DNA from: Halobellus limi
Lineage (GTDB): Archaea; Halobacteriota; Halobacteria; Halobacteriales; Haloferacaceae
Assembly (NCBI RefSeq): GCF_004799685.1
Contig: NZ_CP031311.1
Location: 1,116,001-1,180,000 of the forward strand
Reading direction: 5' to 3'
Length of the DNA stretch: 64,000 bases
Shown here: positions 8,762 through 14,977 of the stretch, in pieces
Position numbering within the stretch: position 1 is the first letter of the stretch
Layout: each line of letters begins with the position of its first letter
The notes under the pieces: generated by a model
What the model was told of the DNA's origin: nothing
Database searches by the model: none
Seen by the model: only the letters and a program-made list of their open reading frames with translations
Program-made: the position numbers and the translations under genes

Positions 8762-9033
8762 AACCATCGTTTCCTTGATAGACAATCTGTTGTCAGATAG
8801 GTTATTGCGGTTGTATTAACCTTTGGACCGCGTCAAAATATTGCTCACCTGAGTTCGGAGTGGAGCAATATCGGCCACTCTTCGGATGGCTTTTTAGTTG
8901 CTCCCGGAATTATAGGTCTTGTTTTGGACTGCGGTGACGTCGCTGCCCCCCACAAACCCCCATCCCAACAAATACTAAAAACGCGGTTTGTCTCTCCGAC
9001 GGATTTTGTACCACCAGACCCGAAATACGAGAT

Positions 9034-9273
9034 ATGGCCCCGCAGACGTCCCCTCCACAGTCGACACCCGACAGACCCAAGCGAGCGAGCGATCCCGATT
9101 CGCCCCTCGACACCGATGGTACACGGGACGCACACGCCGCGCCGTCGATCCCGGAACTCTGCTCGATCGGCGGACTGCTCGTCGTCTACCTCGCGGCGCT
9201 GACCGCACTCGGGGTGCGGCGCGCCGTGTTGTGGCCGCTTTCGACGAACAGTGACCGGGGTTCGGTGACGTAA
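9034..9273 (+). CDS. Hypothetical small protein with one membrane segment
   Basis: A 79-residue frame: a Pro/Asp-rich hydrophilic N-terminal half, then one hydrophobic stretch (SIGGLLVVYLAALTALGV) followed by Arg residues. Codon third positions are GC-rich like real genes here, and an A+T-rich stretch (about 8965-8980) lies upstream. I do not recognise a family. It stops exactly where the minus-strand remnant at 9274-9366 ends, so it may itself be a gene fragment. Treat as tentative. Confidence 0.35.
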   Translation: MAPQTSPPQSTPDRPKRASDPDSPLDTDGTRDAHAAPSIPELCSIGGLLVVYLAALTALGVRRAVLWPLSTNSDRGSVT

Positions 9274-9366
9274 TCACCCGAGATCAGTCAACCCCGCCGA
9301 CTCCGCAGCCGTCGCACGTCTCTCGGAGTCTCCTCTCAACAGCTCCTCCACCCGTTCCCGATTCGG
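9274..9366 (-). pseudogene. C-terminal stump of an AglF-type nucleotidyltransferase
   Basis: Read on the minus strand this piece gives NRERVEELLRGDSERRATA before a stop. It is very close to the tail of the complete AglF-type protein at 15149-15901 (DRERAEELLRGDTESEAAV). The sequence before it in frame no longer matches. I interpret it as the last 25-30 codons of a lost duplicate. The match is short, so confidence is moderate. Confidence 0.4.
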
Positions 9367-9512
9367 CGGCGCACCGGATGACAGTCTTTGCATCGATTCA
9401 CGATACCGCCAGGTGCCCCGATAGAATAGGTACGCGACCATCCCCGATACGCAGGGCGTAGAGCTCCTCTAACGGATGTCTAACTTTGACACAGTACTCC
9501 ATAGCTATCCAC

Positions 9513-9662
9513 GTGAGTCAGACGATCCCCTCCCAGTGCCCCGAGTGCTCGGAGATCGCGGTCGACGTCTCGTCGGTCCCGCCCGACAGGCACGACCAGG
9601 GGGACCGCTGGGCGACCCGGGCGAAATGCGGCAACTGCGGCGAATTCGTCGGCTGGTATTGA
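9513..9662 (+). CDS. 49-residue zinc-ribbon mini-protein
   Basis: GTG at 9513 opens a 49-residue frame with CPEC near the start and CGNC near the end, separated by about 30 residues: a classic two-knuckle zinc ribbon. It finishes GEFVGWY and stops at 9662. Codon third positions are almost all G or C through the whole frame, as in neighbouring genes, which supports it as coding. Haloarchaea encode many such CPxC mini-proteins, several of which influence gene expression or biofilm behaviour, but this one is not identifiable further. A MITE-like inverted-repeat element (9664-9740) begins one base after its stop. Its size makes it easy to miss in automated annotation. Confidence 0.6.
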   Translation: MSQTIPSQCPECSEIAVDVSSVPPDRHDQGDRWATRAKCGNCGEFVGWY

Positions 9663-9663
9663 T

Positions 9664-9740
9664 ACTGATTACTCTCACTTGTTACCGCCGACGCCACCCC
9701 CGTTGACGGCGCTCGGCGGGAAGAGACGAGAGTAATCAGT
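9664..9740. repeat. MITE-like inverted-repeat element, family 1, copy 1
   Basis: A 77-bp element bounded by a perfect 13-bp inverted repeat: actgattactctc (9664-9676) and its complement (9728-9740). The internal flanks 'ctctcact' and 'aagagacgagag' recur in the second copy at 12791-12870. Both copies lie directly after a stop codon, so a hairpin terminator role is possible as well as a non-autonomous transposon origin. Confidence 0.7.
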
Positions 9741-9819
9741 CTGAGGCGGTCTTCGCCGCAATCGCGGAGCTCGAACCCTCCGACTGTGTGGTCCGTCCTG
9801 GTAGAAACTCTATGCCATA

Positions 9820-10169
9820 GTAGTGACAGAGAGTACGTTTCGTCTGTCTTCGGCTCGGGAGTGCCCCGAGAGAGAGTGGATTTCGTCTGTCTTCGAGTTC
9901 CGCGGAGCGGTCCTCGGCGACCACCATCGGTGCGCACTCTCACAACGGGAATGGGTCGTGTGCATCGACGGAGAGTACGTTTCGTCTGTCTGCGGAACGG
10001 GAGCGTCCCGGACGAACGCTGCGTCTGTCTGCCGAAGAGGGAGAGTGGAATTCGTTTGTCTTCCGGCGCGGTGGAGTCTAGCAGTGCATTTCGAGTGCCA
10101 CTAGCAAGACAGAAGAAACAAACAAAACGAGGTTTTAAATATGATTGGGTAGTTTCGAGCGGTAGACCA
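9820..10169. other. Putative replication origin: ORB-like repeats upstream of orc1
   Basis: No gene fits here; instead a 20-bp box recurs. Identical copies 'agagtacgtttcgtctgtct' lie at 9830-9849 and 9972-9991, with variants at 9873-9892 and 10042-10061 and a partial copy at 10021-10033. Most are followed by a short GC palindrome. An exact inverted copy lies just past the orc1 gene (11384-11403). Repeats of one box next to an orc1/cdc6 gene, with an inverted copy on the far side, is the layout of haloarchaeal origin recognition boxes. The last 40 bases before the start (10105-10145) are A+T-rich with 'ttttaaat', suitable as the orc1 promoter and possibly the unwinding element. Confidence 0.75.
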
Positions 10170-11372
10170 ATGGCCGGGCCATTCAGCGACGTCGAACGGT
10201 CGATTTTCGCTGCCAAAGAAGTTCTCTCTGAGGACCACCAACCCGATCAGATCCTCGAACGTGACGAGGAGATCGAGGAATACCGCCACGCTCTCGAAGA
10301 CGTCCTTTTCGGCCGTACTCCGCAGAACATAATGCTGTACGGGAAGGCGGGACTCGGCAAAACCGCCGTGACGAAATATATGATGGAGGCCCTCCAGACC
10401 GAAGTCACGGAGCGTCCTGACGCTGAGGAGTTACACGTCCACGAACTGAACTGTAACGGGAAGACCGTGTATGCTGTCGTCCGCACGCTCGTCAACGAAC
10501 TGCTTCCGGACACCGCGAGCGACTTTCCCAAGCGAGGCCTCGGGACGGCCGACGCGTTCGAGGAACTCTACGGGCAGCTCGATCGACTCGGTGGGACACA
10601 TCTGATCGTGTTCGACGAGATCGACCACCTCGATGCGGTCGACACGCTCCTGTATGAACTCCCTCGTGCCAGATCGATCGGTCACATTACGAACTCGAAA
10701 GTCGGCGTCATCGGAATCAGTAACAACTACACCTTCCGGCAGTCGCTCTCTCCGAAGGTCAAGGACACGCTGATGGAGAGCGAGATATCGTTCAGCCCGT
10801 ACGATGCGAGCGAACTCCGGGCGATCCTCGCTGACCGCGCCGATCGCGCGTTCGTGGACGGCGTCTGTGAGGAGTCGGCGATCGCGAGAGCGGCGGCGAT
10901 CGCAGCGAAAGACCGCGGGAACGCACGCCAGGCGATCGATCTCCTCCGAGTCGGTGGCGAAGTAGCGAAAAAGCGAGGCGACACCCACGTCGACGACACC
11001 CATATCGTCGCGGCCCAGGAACTCGTGCAACGCGGTCGGCTGCGAAACCGGATCCGGGATCAGACACAGCACGCCCAACTGCTGCTCGAAACCCTGGCAT
11101 ATATCGAACAACACGAGGAGGCACCGGCCCGATCGAAGGCGATCAAAAACCGATACGAAGATGTCGCCGACTCACACGCCGTCGCCCCACTCACGACGCT
11201 GAAGAGCATTCAAAACCACCTCTCGGACCTCCATATGCTCGGATTCCTGCGCCGAACTGGCCAGAATCACGGAGAGGGTGGTGGACGATACTACGAGTAC
11301 AGTCTCGATCTCGATCCTCAGATCGTTCTCGACATCAGGCGCGAGATCGAAGCGGCGGCCAATCCGGGGTGA
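10170..11372 (+). CDS. orc1: Orc1/Cdc6 family replication initiator
   Basis: A 400-residue AAA+ ATPase that binds origin boxes and loads MCM. ATG 10170 is chosen because family homology begins at MAGPFSDVERSIF; the longer open frame upstream covers the repeat array. Walker A is GKAGLGKT (residues 58-65) and Walker B is LIVFDEIDHLD around residue 149. The usual N-terminal lead FAAKEVLSEDHQPDQILERDEEI is present. The C-terminal winged helix runs from about 320 (ARSKAIKNRYED) to 385 with a GRYYEYSL wing. Length is typical. Origin-like boxes lie on both sides, so it probably acts at its own adjacent origin. The gene sits among mobile elements and gene stumps, so it may mark an integrated plasmid or a dormant accessory origin rather than the main chromosomal one. 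Confidence 0.93.
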   Translation: MAGPFSDVERSIFAAKEVLSEDHQPDQILERDEEIEEYRHALEDVLFGRTPQNIMLYGKAGLGKTAVTKYMMEALQTEVTERPDAEELHVHELNCNGKTVYAVVRTLVNELLPDTASDFPKRGLGTADAFEELYGQLDRLGGTHLIVFDEIDHLDAVDTLLYELPRARSIGHITNSKVGVIGISNNYTFRQSLSPKVKDTLMESEISFSPYDASELRAILADRADRAFVDGVCEESAIARAAAIAAKDRGNARQAIDLLRVGGEVAKKRGDTHVDDTHIVAAQELVQRGRLRNRIRDQTQHAQLLLETLAYIEQHEEAPARSKAIKNRYEDVADSHAVAPLTTLKSIQNHLSDLHMLGFLRRTGQNHGEGGGRYYEYSLDLDPQIVLDIRREIEAAANPG

Positions 11373-11383
11373 CGCTCGGACTG

Positions 11384-11403
11384 AGACAGACGAAACGTAC
11401 TCT
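11384..11403 (-). repeat. Inverted ORB-like box downstream of orc1
   Basis: Exact reverse complement of the 20-bp boxes at 9830-9849 and 9972-9991, beginning 11 bases after the orc1 stop. Followed by 'ctctcggg', matching the flank of the upstream copies. Confidence 0.75.
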
Positions 11404-11437
11404 CTCTCGGGAGCGAACTACCGACTGGTATCCGGCG

Positions 11438-11509
11438 AGTGTTTGCAAGTCTTCGCCCACGCGATCGCCCGACGCCGTGCGATCGGATGTGCAATCAGTT
11501 GCAAACGCT
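11438..11509. repeat. MITE-like inverted-repeat element, family 2, copy 1
   Basis: A 72-bp segment starting agtgtttgcaa and ending ttgcaaacgct (inverted ends with one mismatch), with the inner block 'gcgatcggatg'. It matches the 68-bp element at 18843-18910 along its whole length with scattered differences. It abuts the 5' break point of the nucleotidyltransferase stump at 11511. Confidence 0.65.
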
Positions 11510-11510
11510 A

Positions 11511-11726
11511 CGATACGTCGGACCGTACACCTCGATCGGCGCGAATTCAGAACTCGAAGGCGTCCACATCGAGAACAGCGTCGTCATCGGCGATTCAACC
11601 ATCACCGCCAACGGTCGGATCGTCGACAGCCTCCTCGGCCGCGGCGCGAACGTCGAGAGCGCCGAGACCCTCCTCCCGGAGGGCCGTAGACTCGTCGTCG
11701 GCGAGAACTCCCAGCTCAGATTGTGA
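11511..11726 (+). pseudogene. C-terminal beta-helix stump of a glucose-1-phosphate nucleotidyltransferase
   Basis: About 71 codons reading YVGPYTSIGANSELEGVHIE and on through IVDSLLGRGANVESAE to a stop at 11726. The hexapeptide-like rhythm is the C-terminal left-handed beta-helix of long-form glucose-1-phosphate thymidylyl/uridylyltransferases. The catalytic domain is absent: upstream the frame runs into the family 2 inverted-repeat element. A GTG or ATG could start it, but a lone beta-helix tail would have no catalytic activity, so I call it a remnant, with homologous genes still intact at 15149 and 21934. Confidence 0.65.
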
Positions 11727-11728
11727 AA

Positions 11729-11913
11729 ATGAGAATCATCACTCACTCCTGTCCGGCCTGTGGCACCGTCGTCGCCGCGAACGAACTCGAAAGCAATCGC
11801 GTGATGAAGTGTCCCGTCCCGGACTCGGCTGTCAGGAAGTCCTCCGCTTCGCGGACCTTCCCCAAGAGGCGCGCGAACACTTCCTCGACAATCGCGAGCA
11901 GTACCGGATGTAG
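11729..11913 (+). pseudogene. Frameshifted small zinc-binding protein
   Basis: ATG 11729 gives MRIITHSCPACGTVVAANEL and continues to VMKCP. There the sequence 'tcccg' is duplicated in tandem (about 11815-11824), throwing the reading frame. The restored frame reads GLGCQEVLRFADLPQEAREH and ends DNREQYRM at 11913. With the 5-bp duplication removed, a continuous protein of about 60 residues with CPAC and KCPGLGC knuckles results. A second fragment of the same family lies at 14407-14451. The precise duplication points to a recent inactivating event, unless it is a sequence error. Confidence 0.6.
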
Positions 11914-12060
11914 GCGATCGAGCCATCACGGAAGGCGTCGATTCCCTCCCGGCGTCGGGAGGCTTCTTCCAACTTTTCGAGTTCGCATCCCTTCCTGTTG
12001 AGACCTGCTTCTGTGGGAACGTACCGGAGAATTAATTGCTGATTCTCGGAACCGTTAGGT

Positions 12061-12681
12061 ATGCGAGTACCCTCACCGCCCGCTGGATACGATGTCTCGA
12101 AGGTTGTCGGTGGGAGTACGCCGAACTGTGTACGTACAGTTGGCTTCGACCGACAGTCGAACCACATTCCTCGGTTCATCGTTCAACTGCATTATCAAAC
12201 CGGTGTCAACCCCGTTCAGTGGGAGGCCATCGCCCGAATCGATCATAATGAAACTGCCGCACTCGGACACGACATCTATCAAGAAGGCCTCCACATCGAT
12301 ACTGCTCGACGATCCCAGCCGCCTGTGAAGCTCCGTCCGTCCCATAGCCCACTCCCGACGAGTCGGGGCAAAGTAATCCGGTCCTGTACCGACTATCTTG
12401 ATGCCAACGCGGATTATTTTATCGACGTCTATGAGGGCCGAATCACCCCTGGATCGCCGCCACGGTGGCCTGACGGGGGATCCACACCACCTACGTTTAT
12501 ACACTCGTGGGACCTAACTGAGCGTATGAGCCAGGAACCGCCGGCGGAAGACCCCCTCTCGACGGACGAGCTGACCGAACTGCTCGCCGAGGCCGAGGGG
12601 ACTACGCCGGAGGCCATCGAACGGGGTGCAGCGGAGATCGAGATCGCGCCTCCAAGCGAAGCGAACGTTGTTGACGAGTAG
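12061..12681 (+). CDS. Haloarchaeal DUF7718-like protein, possibly fused to a second small gene
   Basis: A 206-residue protein. Residues 35-145 contain IPRFIVQLHYQTGVNPVQWE, then ARIDHNETAALGHDIYQEGLH and later DANADYFIDVYEG, a pattern I associate with haloarchaeal proteins annotated as DUF7718. From residue 156 a distinct acidic segment starts (MSQEPPAEDPLSTDELTELL). A good TATA element 'tttata' (12497-12502) lies 26 bases before that internal ATG at 12526, the spacing of leaderless haloarchaeal promoters. So the last 51 codons may be an independent small gene read in the same frame, or the two have fused by loss of a stop. The main start at 12061 also has 'ttaatt' about 27 bases upstream. 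No function is known; the neighbours are toxin-antitoxin-like genes. Confidence 0.6.
   Translation: MRVPSPPAGYDVSKVVGGSTPNCVRTVGFDRQSNHIPRFIVQLHYQTGVNPVQWEAIARIDHNETAALGHDIYQEGLHIDTARRSQPPVKLRPSHSPLPTSRGKVIRSCTDYLDANADYFIDVYEGRITPGSPPRWPDGGSTPPTFIHSWDLTERMSQEPPAEDPLSTDELTELLAEAEGTTPEAIERGAAEIEIAPPSEANVVDE
12497..12502 (+). promoter_or_regulatory. Internal TATA element before ATG 12526
   Basis: 'tttata' in the context acgtttatacactc, centred 26-27 bases upstream of an in-frame ATG. This suggests a separate leaderless transcript for the last 51 codons of the 12061-12681 frame. Confidence 0.5.
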
Positions 12682-12713
12682 CTCAGCACCCGTCTGCTAC
12701 TGTTCTCGCAGTT

Positions 12714-12791
12714 CTTCTGCGCCGCCCGCAGCTGATGAGCACCGACGAATCGACGAAAACGATCGCCTGATCGCGTTCCCTATCGATTCAT
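12714..12791. repeat. Direct repeat A, left copy, flanking the TumE module
   Basis: Carries 'ctgatgagcaccgacga' then 'tcgacgaaaacgatc'. A diverged copy with small indels lies at 13774-13852. The plus strand begins like a gene (MSTDESTKTIA then stop), so it may descend from the 5' end of a lost gene. It joins the family 1 inverted-repeat element at 12791. Confidence 0.6.
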
Positions 12792-12870
12792 ACTGACTGC
12801 TCTCACTGTGTCCCGGTGATCGCTATCCCCGGTCGTGGTGATCACCGGTAAGAGACGAGAGCAGTCAGTA
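12791..12870. repeat. MITE-like inverted-repeat element, family 1, copy 2
   Basis: An 80-bp element with a perfect 14-bp terminal inverted repeat, tactgactgctctc (12791-12804) and its complement (12857-12870). A second nested inverted repeat (ccggtgatc / gatcaccgg) extends the hairpin potential. It ends on the base before the stop codon of the minus-strand gene at 12871 and shares the internal flanks 'ctctcact' and 'aagagacgagag' with copy 1. Confidence 0.7.
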
Positions 12871-13320
12871 TCACGGCGCGGCAGTGGCCGTGTCGCCACT
12901 CTCTGGATCGAACGGGAGAGCGATGACGAGTTCGTCGAACCAGACGACCGGGCGTTTACGCTGGCCCTCTTCCTCGAAGAAGATGATGCCCAGCTGGGCG
13001 AGCCGACTGAGTTCCTCGTGGACGTTCTTCACGTCCCGGTCAACGACCCGTGCGGTTTCGTTGATGCTGGCTGGCTCTTCTCGGCGGATGGCGTCGATGA
13101 GATCGAGGACGCGCGGCGTCAGCGTCTCCATCAGATCGTCGTAGCTGGTGAACGAGAGCGTCGGCGTGGAATCCACCGCGTCGCCCCCTTCGAGCGCCTC
13201 GATCCCGTCGGTGACGTCGTCGTGGAACTCACTGGAGGACTTCACAGTCACGACGAGGGTTGATTCGGCCCGAAGCTGTTCGCGCTCCATCGGGTGCAGC
13301 GGCGGCGTGGTATCGTTCAT
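12871..13320 (-). CDS. HVO_A0114-family winged-helix protein (antitoxin or regulator of TumE)
   Basis: A 149-residue protein from ATG 13320 (MNDTTPPLHPMEREQL); ATG-proximal homology decides this start over a longer frame. The middle reads SFTSYDDLMETLTPRVLDLI, then DAIRREEPASINETARVVDR and DVKNVHEELSRLAQLGIIFF: a winged helix with recognition helix near residue 100 and a wing ending PVVWFDELVI. I recognise this as the haloarchaeal family called HVO_A0114, regularly paired with TumE-type toxins. The TumE-like gene lies 23 bases upstream in the same operon. It probably neutralises the toxin and represses the shared promoter through the palindrome at 13702-13726. The exact biochemistry of the pair is inferred from gene pairing. 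Confidence 0.85.
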   Translation of the reverse strand: MNDTTPPLHPMEREQLRAESTLVVTVKSSSEFHDDVTDGIEALEGGDAVDSTPTLSFTSYDDLMETLTPRVLDLIDAIRREEPASINETARVVDRDVKNVHEELSRLAQLGIIFFEEEGQRKRPVVWFDELVIALPFDPESGDTATAAP

Positions 13321-13343
13321 AAGTATCACCGTGATTGAAGGCC

Positions 13344-13682
13344 TCACTTGACCTCGAACTCGGATTTTGGGATCTCGCTCCAGAACCGTTCCCAGAGTTC
13401 GACCATCCCGGGGAACGTGATGCTGTCTGGGTCGGAGTCCGGTGCAACGTGTAGTTCGTGTCCTTTTGTGTATTCGTGTGAGTTATCGTAGCGACGAATC
13501 GTTCCATCGTCAAGCGTGCGGGGCGGGTCCGGCTCCGTCGCGCCGTAGTGGAGCTTGTAGGCCCATCCGGACGGGTACGCGTCACGATCTGTCCGCATAC
13601 AGAACACGCGGACGACGGTCCCGTCAGGGTACTTCTCTACCCTACGTACCCCGTCAAGGTCGTCGTCGGTCAGTGAGACCAT
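13344..13682 (-). CDS. TumE-family toxin
   Basis: A 112-residue protein from ATG 13682; GTG 13688 is a near alternative. The sequence includes GWAYKLHYG, then RRYDNSHEYTKGHELHV, the Tyr-Asp-Asn followed by a His-rich segment typical of the TumE family (formerly DUF6516). It is the upstream gene of a two-gene operon with the HVO_A0114-family protein, the standard order for this module. Its target is not predictable from the sequence. A TATA element lies inside an 8-bp inverted repeat just upstream, so expression is probably autorepressed. The pair is bracketed by direct repeats at 12714-12791 and 13774-13852, suggesting acquisition or movement as a cassette. Confidence 0.75.
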   Translation of the reverse strand: MVSLTDDDLDGVRRVEKYPDGTVVRVFCMRTDRDAYPSGWAYKLHYGATEPDPPRTLDDGTIRRYDNSHEYTKGHELHVAPDSDPDSITFPGMVELWERFWSEIPKSEFEVK

Positions 13683-13701
13683 CCTCACCTAATGGTACAC
13701 A

Positions 13702-13726
13702 GACCAATACTATAAGAATATTGGTC
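13702..13726 (-). promoter_or_regulatory. Operator palindrome enclosing the TumE operon TATA box
   Basis: Arms gaccaata (13702-13709) and tattggtc (13719-13726) are perfect inverted repeats. The 9-base spacer read on the minus strand is ttcttatag, a TATA-like element about 30 bases before ATG 13682. A protein bound here would block TBP directly. A further half site 'gccaata' lies at 13732-13738. Confidence 0.65.
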
Positions 13727-13773
13727 AGGAGGCCAATAGCAATTGTCGCACTCCCAATACTCATACGATTTAT

Positions 13774-13852
13774 CTTCGCACCGACCGCAACTGATGAGCA
13801 CCGACGATCGACGAAAACGATCTCCCGTTCGTGTCCCATATCGACTCAATCC
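13774..13852. repeat. Direct repeat A, right copy
   Basis: Partner of 12714-12791: it contains 'ctgatgagcaccgacga' and 'tcgacgaaaacgatc', with a one-base deletion relative to the left copy and a diverged 3' part. It overlaps the stop codon of the minus-strand gene at 13846. Confidence 0.6.
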
Positions 13853-14361
13853 TCGACGATGGGACGGAGTGCATCCAGAATGACGCCCGCTTCCAGGCGC
13901 GTGAGATCCTGTTCGCGAGCCATTATCTGGTGCGTCACAGACCCGTCGACGTACTCGCGAGCGTATTCGAGTGCGACGGCGAGCCCGTCCAGTCCGTGGC
14001 GATCGATGTACGTGTCGATGTCGTCGTCCCGCAGCCGACGAGCGATCGCCTCGATCAACGCCGGCGTGATGCGTCGCTGGGCATCGCCGTCGATCAGTTG
14101 GAGGTCGATGTCGTGAGCCGTATACCTCGCCGGTCGTCCGTCGTTTGACTGCTCGATGAAGCCCGCGGCTTCGAGGTCGTCGACGTATTCGTAGACCGTT
14201 CGCTGCGGGAGATCGAGCGTCTCGACGACGTCCTGGATCGTCGTCGATGGATGATGATGGAGATAGGTGTAGATCCACGCCTTGCGCGGGTTTCCGAGGA
14301 GTTCGAACGCCTCACCGCCGGTATCGAGTGGGGTGTCCCAGCTCGCTTCTCTCGTGGCCAT
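13846..14361 (-). CDS. Winged-helix transcriptional regulator
   Basis: 171 residues from ATG 14361 (MATREASWDTPLDTGG). The N-terminal half is a winged helix: FELLGNPRKAWIYTYLHHHP, then TIQDVVETLDLPQRTVYEYV as helix-turn-helix and RPARYTAHDIDLQL as wing. The C-terminal half is a helical domain (LIEAIARRLRDDDIDTYIDR and onward), possibly for dimerisation. I think this is the haloarchaeal family annotated DUF7437, from memory. A perfect 7-bp palindrome directly upstream (14374-14392) overlaps the likely promoter, so autoregulation is probable. Its partner or target genes are not obvious. It lies among other mobile toxin-antitoxin-like genes. Confidence 0.75.
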   Translation of the reverse strand: MATREASWDTPLDTGGEAFELLGNPRKAWIYTYLHHHPSTTIQDVVETLDLPQRTVYEYVDDLEAAGFIEQSNDGRPARYTAHDIDLQLIDGDAQRRITPALIEAIARRLRDDDIDTYIDRHGLDGLAVALEYAREYVDGSVTHQIMAREQDLTRLEAGVILDALRPIVED

Positions 14362-14373
14362 CCTTAGTAGCGA

Positions 14374-14392
14374 ATTGCACGCAATGTGCAAT
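14374..14392 (-). promoter_or_regulatory. Palindromic operator upstream of the wHTH gene
   Basis: attgcac (14374-14380), 5-base spacer, gtgcaat (14386-14392). It begins 13 bases before ATG 14361 and overlaps a minus-strand TATA-like 'ccttatt', consistent with repressor binding across the promoter. Confidence 0.6.
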
Positions 14393-14406
14393 AAGGTTTC
14401 CGCGTG

Positions 14407-14451
14407 ATGAAGTGTCCCGGAATCGGCTGGGAAGAGGTTCTCGGGTTCGCT
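14407..14451 (+). pseudogene. Fragment of the small zinc-protein family
   Basis: ATG 14407 reads MKCPGIGWEEVLGFA and then loses similarity. It matches the second half of the frameshifted gene at 11729-11913 (VMKCP, then GLGCQEVLRFA). The second Cys has become Trp. Only about 15 codons survive. Confidence 0.5.
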
Positions 14452-14467
14452 GGAAGACCGTCACCTG

Positions 14468-14836
14468 TCATTTCGCAGGTGACTCCTCGTCGTCGGAGTC
14501 CTCCTCGTCGAATTCGAGTTCGCTCGCTGCCTCTACTTCGTAGGCTGCGTCGTCTTCGTCAACGAGTCCGAGGCGGAGCTCAACACCGTGCTCACGGAGG
14601 ATGTCCCGCATCGTCCACCGGTCGACGTCAGCGAGTCTCGCAGCATCGCCGAGTGTGATCCGCTCGCGTTCGTAGAGGGCGACCGCAGCCGCAATGCGCT
14701 CGTTTTCGTGGTCCTTGAAGTATTCACGCACGAACTCTCGCAACGCATCGCTCTTGCCTCCGAACACACCAGCCTCGACAGCACCCTCAATGAGGAGGTC
14801 GAGGTCGTCCGGATAGGAGCCGGTGATTCGTGCCAT
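14468..14836 (-). CDS. UPF0175-family antitoxin-like protein
   Basis: A 122-residue protein. Residues 1-45 look like a ribbon-helix-helix-type N-terminus (MARITGSYPDDLDLLIEGAV, then KSDALREFVREYF). Residues 48-90 are the UPF0175 helix-turn-helix: AAVALYERERITLGDAARLA, then DRWTMRDILREHGVEL. An acidic tail follows. UPF0175 proteins are commonly antitoxins of PIN-domain ribonucleases encoded immediately downstream. Here that position holds only the 45-base zinc-protein fragment, so the gene looks orphaned. A+T-rich sequence 'cataaatag' about 30 bases upstream is a fitting TATA box. Confidence 0.75.
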   Translation of the reverse strand: MARITGSYPDDLDLLIEGAVEAGVFGGKSDALREFVREYFKDHENERIAAAVALYERERITLGDAARLADVDRWTMRDILREHGVELRLGLVDEDDAAYEVEAASELEFDEEDSDDEESPAK

Positions 14837-14977
14837 CGTTCTACTCTAGACTACAACTTCATACTATTTATGAACTACGCCAGAATGTCATCTGCATTGG
14901 GGGGCAGGTCTCAACTTCTGGACCGTCCGCCACGCCGGTATCACAGTAATGAGGGTATAGCGAGTACGCTCACCCCA

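Noticed and set aside
8845-9135. 96-residue minus frame upstream of the RHH gene
   Set aside because: Unusual composition, no start context or family, and overlaps the opposite tentative gene at 9034.
9786-10169. N-terminal extension of orc1 by 128 codons
   Set aside because: It translates the repeat array; Orc1 homology and the promoter-like A+T stretch place the start at 10170.
9518-10216. Long minus-strand frame across the region upstream of orc1
   Set aside because: It runs through the origin-type repeats and into the orc1 5' end; it has no recognisable domain and its repeated segments simply translate the DNA repeats.
11900-12050. Minus-strand stretch of about 50 codons with a plausible helical sequence (KLEEASRRREGIDAFRD)
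   Set aside because: It overlaps the end of the frameshifted zinc gene, has no clear start or family, and could be a stump; not enough to call a gene.
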